Below are positions 1-5,918 of a DNA stretch of 12,227 bases, piece by piece (within the stretch, counting starts at the first letter, position 1; each line of letters starts with the position of its first letter). Position numbers and translations under genes: made by a program. Source of the DNA: Candidatus Scybalomonas excrementavium (GTDB lineage Bacteria; Bacillota; Clostridia; Lachnospirales; Lachnospiraceae). A model generated the notes under the pieces. It saw nothing but the letters and a program-made list of their open reading frames with translations. It was not told the origin of the DNA and ran no database searches. The stretch is from positions 1-12,227 of the forward strand of contig JADIML010000198.1 of the NCBI GenBank assembly GCA_017694765.1, given 5' to 3'.

Positions 1-39
1 CTGTCTACCTTTTCTAACTAATTGGTTAAATGTTGGCAT
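1..39 (-). CDS. rpsL: 30S ribosomal protein S12, N-terminal 13 codons (partial, runs off the left edge)
   Basis: Read on the minus strand from the ATG at 39-37, the codons give MPTFNQLVRKGRQ, the near-invariant start of bacterial ribosomal protein S12. S12 is the small-subunit protein at the decoding centre and the classical target of streptomycin-resistance mutations, which lie outside this fragment. A strong Shine-Dalgarno sequence (AGGAGGTG on the minus strand, 53-46) lies 6 nt upstream of the ATG, and a consensus promoter lies further upstream. In most bacteria rpsL heads the str operon with rpsG, fusA and tuf, so those genes are expected to the left but are not visible. Only the first 39 bases are present. 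Identification rests on the 13-residue match plus the ribosome-binding site and promoter strength, and I regard it as near certain. Confidence 0.95.
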   Translation of the reverse strand, partial: MPTFNQLVRKGRQ

Positions 40-60
40 TCTTTTCACCTCCTGCAATAT

Positions 61-111
61 TTGTAAACTGTTGGTTGCTTGTTTACAAGCCCATGCGTAG
101 AAACTTACGCA
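61..111 (-). promoter_or_regulatory. Structured rpsL 5' leader with competing hairpins
   Basis: Three stems can form in the predicted rpsL leader RNA. Stem A pairs 94-99 with 106-111 (6 bp, 6-nt loop). Stem B pairs 77-81 with 86-90 (5 bp, 4-nt loop). Stem C pairs 61-68 with 81-88 (8 bp, TTGTAAAC/GTTTACAA, 12-nt loop). B and C use the same bases and exclude each other. C ends 7 nt before the Shine-Dalgarno site, so switching could affect rpsL translation. The pairings are seen directly; a regulatory role is inference. Confidence 0.4.
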
Positions 112-120
112 CATTTTTAG

Positions 121-149
121 ATTATATTATCACTGGGGATTTTTGTCAA
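121..149 (-). promoter_or_regulatory. Consensus housekeeping (sigma-A type) promoter of rpsL
   Basis: On the minus strand TTGACA (149-144) and TATAAT (126-121) are both perfect consensus hexamers separated by exactly 17 bases. Transcription should start near 114, giving a leader of about 75 nt before the rpsL ATG. The DNA just upstream of the -35 (150-210) is rich in A and T runs, which could act as an UP element. Such strength suits a ribosomal protein operon. Confidence 0.9.
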
Positions 150-281
150 GGTATTTTCCACTATTTTTTTCATCGTATTTTAGAAAATTTTCATTGTAAA
201 ATTTGTAAAATTATGTGAAAATAGAATTGGAACTATATCGTATATTTATTCTACATTTATATAAGGAAAGTAGGTGTATTC

Positions 282-1205
282 ATGTATTATATTTCTCATA
301 AAAAGAAACAACTATTCAGAGGAAATAAAAAGTGGATTCTCATTCTTCCTTTGCTTCTTATTCTGTTGGCTTCCCTCTTTTTACCTATCTTACATCCACT
401 TTATGCGAAAGTGAGAACCCCGATTGCCTCTGGAACGAAAACGTATCAAACAGATTCTATTATTATAGACGCCTCTCATACAGCAAATGGCTATGTTATG
501 CTAAAATACAAAGGAGATAATGCAAAAATTAAAGTTCGAATTACGAAGAAAACAACCTATACATATGATTTAAATGCCAAAAATCAATATGAAACTTTTC
601 CATTAACAGAAGGAAATGGAACCTATACGATTAAAGTGTTTGAACATGTAACAGGAAACTCTTATGCTCAAGTCATGAGTCAGCCAATTCCTGTAACACT
701 GAAAAACTCTTTAGAGCCATTTCTCTATCCAAATCAATTTTGTAACTATACAAAAAACTCAAAGGTTGTGAAAAAAGCAACTTCTCTGACGAAAAAACAT
801 AAAAAGGAAATCAAAAAAGTTCAGGCAATTTATAACTATGTTGTCAATCATATTTCCTATGACTATGCAAAAGCAAAGACAGTTCAAAGTGGTTATTTAC
901 CAAACCCTAATACAACCTTATCCATCAAAAAGGGGATTTGTTTTGACTATGCTTCTTTAATGACTTCTATGCTTCGCTCCCAAAATATTCCTACGAAGCT
1001 TGTCATTGGTTATTCCGGAACTGTTTATCATGCTTGGGTAAGTGTTTATATAAAAGGAAAAGGTTGGGTTGACCATATTATTTACTTTGACGGAAAGAAC
1101 TGGAAATATATGGACCCTACTTTTGCTTCTACTGGAAAAAATAGCACCAAAACAAAACAATACATTTCAAACTCTAAAAATTATTCTGCTAAATTTATTT
1201 ATTAG
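282..1205 (+). CDS. Membrane-anchored transglutaminase-like protein
   Basis: The protein has 307 residues. It has a basic N-terminus, one hydrophobic segment at about 19-40 (signal anchor or uncleaved signal) and an extracytoplasmic body. Residues about 170-280 form a transglutaminase-like core. The catalytic triad is readable: Cys220 in KKGICFDYASL, His250 in YHAWVSV and Asp278 in YMDPTFA. Families with this fold include true protein cross-linkers, cysteine proteases and peptidoglycan-linked enzymes, so the substrate is unknown. Residues 45-140 look like a beta-rich Ig-like region that may hold a partner. The start at 282 has AGGTG 5 nt upstream. It is the first gene of the plus-strand operon, 38 bases before the platform-protein gene, so a link to the filament machine (processing or cross-linking an exported subunit) is plausible but inferred. 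No clear promoter could be picked out between 150 and 260. Confidence 0.82.
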   Translation: MYYISHKKKQLFRGNKKWILILPLLLILLASLFLPILHPLYAKVRTPIASGTKTYQTDSIIIDASHTANGYVMLKYKGDNAKIKVRITKKTTYTYDLNAKNQYETFPLTEGNGTYTIKVFEHVTGNSYAQVMSQPIPVTLKNSLEPFLYPNQFCNYTKNSKVVKKATSLTKKHKKEIKKVQAIYNYVVNHISYDYAKAKTVQSGYLPNPNTTLSIKKGICFDYASLMTSMLRSQNIPTKLVIGYSGTVYHAWVSVYIKGKGWVDHIIYFDGKNWKYMDPTFASTGKNSTKTKQYISNSKNYSAKFIY

Positions 1206-1243
1206 TAGATGTCAACTATGGATAGGCTAGAAAGGAGCTACTT

Positions 1244-2290
1244 ATGAAAAAGACACAACCATTTACTGATCTTACCTTATCTAAATTTTGTCTCCAAACC
1301 TCTATGCTGTTAAAATCTGCTACCCCATTATCAGAAGGCTTTCTTCTTATGGCAAAAAACTCAAAGAATCAAAGCCATGCGAACACACTAAAAGAAATGG
1401 CTAAGCAGATAGAAAAAGGGATTCCCTTTTACCAAGCAATGGAAGAGTCTTCTTGCTTTCCTTCCTATGTTGTTCATATGACAAGACTAGGAGAAAATAC
1501 AGGAACCCTTGATTCTACGATGGAAAAACTTTCAGAATACTATGAACAAGAATATTATACAAAGGAAAATCTTCGAAGAGCCATTACCTCACCAACGATT
1601 ATGCTCTTTATGCTCATGACAATTTTATTCGTATTATTTACAAAAGTAATGCCTCTTTTTTCTTCTGTATACAATGAGCTTGGTGCAACTGTTCCAAAAA
1701 TTGCAACGATTGCTATCAAAACCGGAGGATTCTTAAGTGGATTTGCTCTCTTATTATCTTTCGTTTTACTCCTCCTTTTTCTTTTTATCTGGCTTTATTC
1801 TCGCAGACAAAAAGAAAATACACTATTTTATAAACTACTTTCTTTTATAAAGAAACACTCTTCTATTTCCACAATGATTGCTCTTCATCGCTTTTGCTCT
1901 GTGATGTCAACTGCATATCCTTGTGGCGTAGATCTTGTATCTGCATGTACGCTAGCTAAGTCAGTTGTGGATCATTCTGAAGTCCAAGATAAAATCGAGC
2001 AATGTGCTTATGAGTTAGAACAAGGAAAGAGCTTTGCAGAAGCTGTCCAGCACGCAGAACTTTTTATGGATTTTGATTTACAGCTCGTACTAACTGGTGC
2101 AAAAACTGGACAACTAGAAGCAAGTCTTACTCATTTAGATGAGGAGTTTAACATCCGCACTTATGATGCAATCCAAAGTTTAATTTCCCGTTTAGAACCA
2201 GCTATTGTGATGATTCTAGCTGTATCAACTGGATTCATCTTATTATCTGTTATGCTACCTCTAGTTGGCGTTTTATCATCCATTGGTTAG
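1244..2290 (+). CDS. Type II secretion/type IV pilus platform protein (GspF/PilC/ComGB family)
   Basis: The protein has 348 residues, close to ComGB size and shorter than the roughly 400 of many GspF/PilC proteins. It shows the duplicated T2SSF layout. The first cytoplasmic helical domain (about 12-115) carries RLGENTGTLDSTMEKLSEYY. Membrane helices lie at about 115-140 and 162-185. The second domain (about 210-315) carries the matching LTGAKTGQLEASL, and a final membrane helix spans 317-345. In known machines this polytopic protein sits in the inner membrane, contacts the cytoplasmic hexameric ATPase and passes its motion to the growing or shrinking pilin filament. AAAGGAG at 1231-1237 sits 6 nt before the ATG. 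The gene is followed 15 bases later by a row of small membrane proteins and then a PilT-type ATPase, as expected for a type IV filament locus. Which of pilC, gspF or comGB it corresponds to cannot be decided from sequence alone. Confidence 0.9.
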   Translation: MKKTQPFTDLTLSKFCLQTSMLLKSATPLSEGFLLMAKNSKNQSHANTLKEMAKQIEKGIPFYQAMEESSCFPSYVVHMTRLGENTGTLDSTMEKLSEYYEQEYYTKENLRRAITSPTIMLFMLMTILFVLFTKVMPLFSSVYNELGATVPKIATIAIKTGGFLSGFALLLSFVLLLLFLFIWLYSRRQKENTLFYKLLSFIKKHSSISTMIALHRFCSVMSTAYPCGVDLVSACTLAKSVVDHSEVQDKIEQCAYELEQGKSFAEAVQHAELFMDFDLQLVLTGAKTGQLEASLTHLDEEFNIRTYDAIQSLISRLEPAIVMILAVSTGFILLSVMLPLVGVLSSIG

Positions 2291-2305
2291 AAAGGAGGGC
2301 TTGTT

Positions 2306-2644
2306 ATGCACATAAAAAAAATACCAATGCTTTTCTTTTCTATTTTTCTTTTCCTCATTTTGCTTTTATCCATCCTAACTCTCTTTCCAAGTGTGCTAAG
2401 TCGTACGTCAAGAGAGAAACAGGAAACACTGGAACACGCTCTCCATTATGCGAACATTCAATGTTATGCCACAGAAGGAAGATATGCTCCAAGTATTGCA
2501 TATTTAGAAGAAAATTATGGAGTTATCATCAATCATCATAAATATAAAGTTTTTTATGATAGCTGGGCAGATAATATTATGCCTGAAATTACTGTCATCA
2601 ATCTCAATACTTTAAAAGGGGATGCCTATGAAACAGAGGAATAA
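2306..2644 (+). CDS. Small bitopic membrane protein, pseudopilin-like, function unknown
   Basis: The protein has 112 residues. A short basic leader (MHIKK) is followed by a very hydrophobic helix at about 8-30, then a hydrophilic extracytoplasmic part. This part begins helical (about 34-60) and continues as a short domain containing CYATEGRYAPSIAYLEENYG, reminiscent of the region after the first helix of small pseudopilins (A-x-EGxYPxSLxxL). There is no G/A-F-x-x-x-E prepilin-peptidase site before the hydrophobic segment, so it is not a classical pilin. Translation starts at 2306 behind a strong AAAGGAGGG (2291-2299). Its 3' end overlaps the next gene by 17 bases, indicating translational coupling. 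Calling it a minor filament component rests on context and architecture, not on a recognised family. Confidence 0.7.
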   Translation: MHIKKIPMLFFSIFLFLILLLSILTLFPSVLSRTSREKQETLEHALHYANIQCYATEGRYAPSIAYLEENYGVIINHHKYKVFYDSWADNIMPEITVINLNTLKGDAYETEE

Positions 2645-3128
2645 TTCTTTGAAAGAAACTGGTAAAATGAGTATTCTCTTCTCTCTACTTCTCCTATTTG
2701 TTTTTGTTCTAAGCGCAATGTTTCTTGTCCTTATAGGAAGCCAAGTTTATGACAATATACAACAACAAAATAGGAGTTCCTTCTATTCGGATACTGCTTC
2801 TAACTACATTGCCAATAAAATTCGCCAATTTGACAGTATGGACTCTATCCAAATTCGAGAAGAGAATGGTCAAGAACTATTAGTTCTCACAAGTCAACAT
2901 AACAATCAGACATTTGAGACATGGATTTATGTAAAGAATGGTTTTTTAATGGAGCTTTATACCCCCATCAATAGTGGCTTAACCTTAGAAGATGGTCTGC
3001 CTCTTCTGCCTTGCCACTCCCTCTCTTTCTCCTTAGATACGAAAACACATCTTTTAACCATTCAATTACAGCAACAAAAGCATACACCTGTGTATTCTTT
3101 AAACTTGTTGCTTCGAAGCACTCACTAA
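2628..3128 (+). CDS. DUF4860-like membrane protein, GspJ/ComGF-like architecture
   Basis: The protein has 166 residues from the ATG at 2628, preferred over the ATG at 2622 because AAGGGG (2616-2621) then has a 6-nt spacer. A charged N-terminus (MKQRNNSLKETGKMS) precedes a hydrophobic helix at about 14-38. The outer part is beta-rich. It includes SNYIANKIRQFDSMDSIQI, then strands around a wiY..gfLmEly pattern, which recalls GspJ or ComGF pseudopilins (helix, then an extended sheet with a conserved W/Y). My recollection is that this type is catalogued as DUF4860 and accompanies GspF genes in Clostridia; that family name needs a profile search. There is no prepilin-peptidase site. It overlaps the preceding gene by 17 bases and is followed 21 bases later by the next small membrane protein, so it belongs to the same transcript. 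Its role is probably structural in the filament or its initiation complex; this is an inference. Confidence 0.72.
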   Translation: MKQRNNSLKETGKMSILFSLLLLFVFVLSAMFLVLIGSQVYDNIQQQNRSSFYSDTASNYIANKIRQFDSMDSIQIREENGQELLVLTSQHNNQTFETWIYVKNGFLMELYTPINSGLTLEDGLPLLPCHSLSFSLDTKTHLLTIQLQQQKHTPVYSLNLLLRSTH

Positions 3129-3149
3129 ATAGATTTGGAGGGATTTCCT

Positions 3150-3554
3150 TTGAAAAAAGACTTTTATCATTTACGACCTTCTTATGCTTTTCTTATGGAA
3201 ATGCTATGGGTTTGTGGTTTCTTTGTTCTTTGTTCTGGTATATTTGTATCTCTTTTTATAAAAGCAAATAGCCTTAGTATTCAATCAAAAGATTTAAATT
3301 ATGCTATTACTCTAGCACAGAGTAAAATAGAAACTGCTTTTTCAAATGGTAGAGATGCTCATGATGACTTAGAATATTATACGGCAAATTGGCAACTTAC
3401 AACGAGTGAAAATACAAATTGCTATGCAAAAGTATCTACAACCTGCACCATAGAAAAGGATCTTTTAACGGTATCGGTTGTCATTACTCAAGTAGAAAAA
3501 CAAGAACCTATTTATACGCTTACAGGTTCTCATTATCTTTTATCATCTGAATAA
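3150..3554 (+). CDS. Small bitopic membrane protein, GspI/PilV-like pseudopilin candidate (TTG start)
   Basis: The protein has 134 residues when started at the TTG at 3150, which lies 7 nt after GGAGGG (3137-3142). A TTG at 3135 would add five residues but lies ahead of that ribosome-binding site. A leader MKKDFYHLRPSY precedes a hydrophobic helix of about 20 residues. The stretch YAFLMEMLWV lines up with the pilin motif G-FTLIEVL. Glu17 occupies the place of the conserved Glu5, but the cleavage-site Gly is replaced by Tyr12. After the membrane helix, LAQSKIETAFSNG (about 48-60) resembles the A-x-x-x-A-Q-x-K-L-E region of GspI/PilV minor pilins, followed by a beta-rich domain with two cysteines in a NCYAKVSTTCTI stretch. 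It is a reasonable minor-pilin relative with a decayed or altered processing site. It sits 21 bases after the DUF4860-like gene. Confidence 0.72.
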   Translation: MKKDFYHLRPSYAFLMEMLWVCGFFVLCSGIFVSLFIKANSLSIQSKDLNYAITLAQSKIETAFSNGRDAHDDLEYYTANWQLTTSENTNCYAKVSTTCTIEKDLLTVSVVITQVEKQEPIYTLTGSHYLLSSE

Positions 3555-3566
3555 GGAGGAGTTATG

Positions 3567-4028
3567 ATGAAAAAGCAAGTTATAACAAGTCGTATTCAAA
3601 TTGGTGCTGCTACGATTTTATTTCTATTTATTATCATTTGCCTTGCTGTTTTTTCTCTACTAAGTATTAGTAATGCTCACTCTTCTCTTACATTTTCAAA
3701 ACAGCACAGCGATTTTGTAACAAAATACTATAAAGCAGATGCTATGGCTCAACAATGGATTCGAGACTTGAATCATTTTATAAAAGAAGGAGACTCTTTA
3801 TCTAAAGCAATGACAAAGGCAATTCATCACTCTGAATCTCCTGCTTCCATTGGAATAAAATTTCATAATAAAACAATTCAAGCGATTTTCTCTCTTGAAA
3901 ATGGTCAAGAAATTCAAATTACTTTTAGAAAGTCCGATCAGAAAATCATAGACTATACACTACATAACTCTAAGCAGTATGACATCGATCAAAGCCTTCC
4001 TGTTTTTATAGGAGAACCAGAAGAATAA
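3567..4028 (+). CDS. Small bitopic membrane protein, GspK/PilX-like candidate, function unknown
   Basis: The protein has 153 residues from the ATG at 3567, chosen over the ATG directly before it (3564) because GGAGGA (3555-3560) then has a 6-nt spacer. A short basic leader (MKKQVITSRIQIG) is followed by a hydrophobic helix at about 14-35, then a helical segment with YYKADAMAQQWIRDL (about 54-68). This recalls the Y-x-A-E/D-A-G-x-x-x-A-L region after the first helix in GspK/PilX-type minor pilins. The rest (about 85-145) looks like a small alternating beta sheet. There is no Glu5 and no Gly at the membrane border, so prepilin-peptidase cleavage is not predicted. It begins 12 bases after the previous stop. 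A 113-base gap follows before the ATPase start chosen here, the largest gap inside the operon. Confidence 0.68.
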   Translation: MKKQVITSRIQIGAATILFLFIIICLAVFSLLSISNAHSSLTFSKQHSDFVTKYYKADAMAQQWIRDLNHFIKEGDSLSKAMTKAIHHSESPASIGIKFHNKTIQAIFSLENGQEIQITFRKSDQKIIDYTLHNSKQYDIDQSLPVFIGEPEE

Positions 4029-4141
4029 TCATCTATCCCTAACTTTTTATTCATAGTGTCATAAAGCATCTAGTGATTGCTATGAGAAATTGTAAAACGA
4101 GTACATACAAGAAACAAATATTGAGAAAGGATCGTATACCG

Positions 4142-5197
4142 ATGATAGAAACACTTTTAGAACAAGCCATTCATCAAAATGCTTCTGATATTTTCTTGAT
4201 TACTGGAATGCCATTTTCGATTAAAATCAATGGTATCATTCAACATTTAAATGATAAAAAATTATCATCTAAAGATATTCAATCCTATATTCAAGAAATC
4301 TATCAACTAAGTGATAATCGAAGTATGGAAAAACTATTACTCCATGGGGATGATGATTTCTCTTTCTCCATTCCACATCTTTCACGTTTTCGAATTAGTG
4401 TTTTAAAGCAACGTGGCTCACTTGGTGCTGTCATTCGAATTGTTCGATTTACATTACCAAATCATAAAGATATTTTTATTCCAGAGGCAGTTATGGATAT
4501 TGCTAATTTACGAAATGGGTTTGTTCTTGTTACAGGTGCAGCTGGAAATGGAAAATCCACAACTCTTGCTTGTATTATTGATCGCATTAATACAACTCAT
4601 AATTCCCATATTATTACCCTTGAAGATCCCATTGAATATTTGCATACTCATAAAAAGTCTGTTGTTACACAGCGTGAAATTGGTCAAGATACTGATAATT
4701 ACTTAACTGGATTAAGGGCTTGTCTTCGTCAAGCCCCTGATGTGATTTTACTCGGTGAAATGCGTGATTATGAAACAATCCGAACGGCTATGACAGCAGC
4801 TGAAACAGGTCATCTTGTCATATCCACTTTACATACAACTGGTGTCAGCAATACCATTGATCGAATTATTGATGTATTTCCACCAAATGGTCAGGCTCAA
4901 ATACGTGTTCAACTTGCTATGGTATTACAAATGATCGTATCTCAACAGCTTGTACCTGCCCTTGATGGAAGCCTTGTACCTGCTTTTGAAATTATGCCAG
5001 TAACAGATGCTGTCCGAACAATGATACGAGAATCCAAAAGTCATCAACTAGCCAATGTGATTGCCACTGGCTCTTCTAACGGTATGATCAGTATGAATCA
5101 AAGTCTATTGCAACTTCAAGAAAAAGGAATTATATCCGAAGAAACGAGAAAACGCTATAGCACATCACAAAGCCAACCATCTTCTTTTGGATTATAA
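4142..5197 (+). CDS. pilT: PilT-type twitching/retraction ATPase
   Basis: The protein has 351 residues from the ATG at 4142, the normal PilT length. AAAGGA lies 10 nt upstream, and MIETLLEQAIHQNASDIFL matches the family N-terminus. An upstream GTG (4073) and ATG (4082) in frame would add an atypical basic tail. The N-terminal PAS-like domain contains RFRISVLKQRGSLGAVIR. Walker A is GAAGNGKST (132-140; the usual form is GPTGSGKST), the Asp box is ITLEDPIEY (158-166), Walker B is LLGEMRD, and the His box is STLHTTG (228-234). A C-terminal AVRTMIRE corresponds to the AIRNLIRE motif tied to pilus retraction in PilT. In known systems the hexamer drives disassembly of the filament against the PilC platform, encoded here by 1244-2290. 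No assembly ATPase is visible in the window, so this motor may work with one encoded elsewhere or serve both directions. Confidence 0.9.
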   Translation: MIETLLEQAIHQNASDIFLITGMPFSIKINGIIQHLNDKKLSSKDIQSYIQEIYQLSDNRSMEKLLLHGDDDFSFSIPHLSRFRISVLKQRGSLGAVIRIVRFTLPNHKDIFIPEAVMDIANLRNGFVLVTGAAGNGKSTTLACIIDRINTTHNSHIITLEDPIEYLHTHKKSVVTQREIGQDTDNYLTGLRACLRQAPDVILLGEMRDYETIRTAMTAAETGHLVISTLHTTGVSNTIDRIIDVFPPNGQAQIRVQLAMVLQMIVSQQLVPALDGSLVPAFEIMPVTDAVRTMIRESKSHQLANVIATGSSNGMISMNQSLLQLQEKGIISEETRKRYSTSQSQPSSFGL

Positions 5198-5263
5198 TTA
5201 TAATAGAAATAAAACGTCTCTAATAGGAGCTTTCTAATAATAAAAATAAACAAAATAAGCAAA

Positions 5264-5310
5264 AAAATACGTATTGTTTTGAACTCTAGGTTCTTTTCAA
5301 TACGTATTTT
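5264..5310. terminator. Probable bidirectional intrinsic terminator between convergent operons
   Basis: A perfect 13-bp inverted repeat pairs AAAATACGTATTG (5264-5276) with CAATACGTATTTT (5298-5310). The 21-nt loop can add an inner 4-bp GAAC/GTTC stem. On the plus strand the stem ends in TTTT then CTCT. On the minus strand a run of seven T follows. It lies 66 bases after the pilT stop and 10 bases after the sortase stop, so it can end both operons. The stem is A+T-rich, hence a somewhat weak hairpin for its length. Confidence 0.8.
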
Positions 5311-5320
5311 CTCTATCTAC

Positions 5321-5914
5321 TTATTTTGACGCTACTCTCGTACATCGTACTGTATAACGTTCTTGTCCTCCATAAGTACAACTAAATAATGTTAAATCCC
5401 AATCTTCTCCTTCTTCCATTGCTTCTACATTTGTTCCCTCAATAATCTCCACATTAGAAACTTGATATTTTATTGTATTGCCAATGGTGTCTGTAAATGT
5501 TACCACATCTCCTATTTCTAGCTGTTTAATGATTCCAAAACCTTCACGATAATTATGTCCTGCAAGAATCATAGTATCATTTAAATAAGAACCTTTATAA
5601 CGACAAGGAGCTATTTTTAACTGCTCATCGCTTAAGTTTTCTAAGATAGGAAACATAGTGCCAATACGAGGTATCTCCAACACTCCTATATACTCATTTC
5701 CTTCTACGGATACTGTTTGCATAGTTTTTGGCAATATATCTACCTCATGCTTTAAAGGTGTGATGATAGGATCCATTTCCTTCATAATACGAGTCATGGA
5801 TTCTTCTCCTTCCTTCTCTTGCCAAGTGTTATATCCAAGTAACCCAATTGCCCCTCCTAAAAAGAGTAAGCCAACTATCATACAAATAATGCCACATGTT
5901 CCTCGATTTTTCAT
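5321..5914 (-). CDS. Sortase, non-class-C, probable wall-anchoring enzyme of the pilus operon
   Basis: The protein has 197 residues from the ATG at 5914. A longer frame opening at 5962 is rejected because it would overlap the upstream gene by 44 bases, whereas AGAGAGGAT (5930-5922) sits 7 nt before 5914. One membrane helix spans about 8-30 and an external sortase beta-barrel about 70-195. Catalytic residues are His120 (LAGHNYREG), Cys179 (LFSCTYGG) and the likely Arg186 (QERYTVRC). The TLxTC signature is altered to TLFSC. It lacks the C-terminal membrane helix of class C enzymes, so it is not a pilin polymerase by architecture. Its class (B, D or E like) is left open. As last gene of the operon, directly after the LPQTG pilin (4 bases between stop and start), it most likely attaches the basal subunit, and so the fibre, to peptidoglycan. 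This role is inferred from known pilus operons. Confidence 0.85.
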   Translation of the reverse strand: MKNRGTCGIICMIVGLLFLGGAIGLLGYNTWQEKEGEESMTRIMKEMDPIITPLKHEVDILPKTMQTVSVEGNEYIGVLEIPRIGTMFPILENLSDEQLKIAPCRYKGSYLNDTMILAGHNYREGFGIIKQLEIGDVVTFTDTIGNTIKYQVSNVEIIEGTNVEAMEEGEDWDLTLFSCTYGGQERYTVRCTRVASK

Positions 5915-5918
5915 ACTC

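Noticed and set aside
30..218. 62-residue plus-strand reading frame at the left edge
   Set aside because: It runs antisense through the rpsL start, ribosome-binding site and consensus promoter, has no ribosome-binding site of its own and shows no recognisable features.
225..262. TTGGAA and nearby TATA-like boxes as the promoter of the plus-strand operon
   Set aside because: No pair of hexamers has suitable spacing. The promoter must lie in about 150-265 but cannot be picked out with confidence.
4413..4706. 97-residue frame inside pilT, very rich in Leu/Ile
   Set aside because: It is a +1 frame shadow of the conserved PilT coding sequence, and its composition is what that shift gives.
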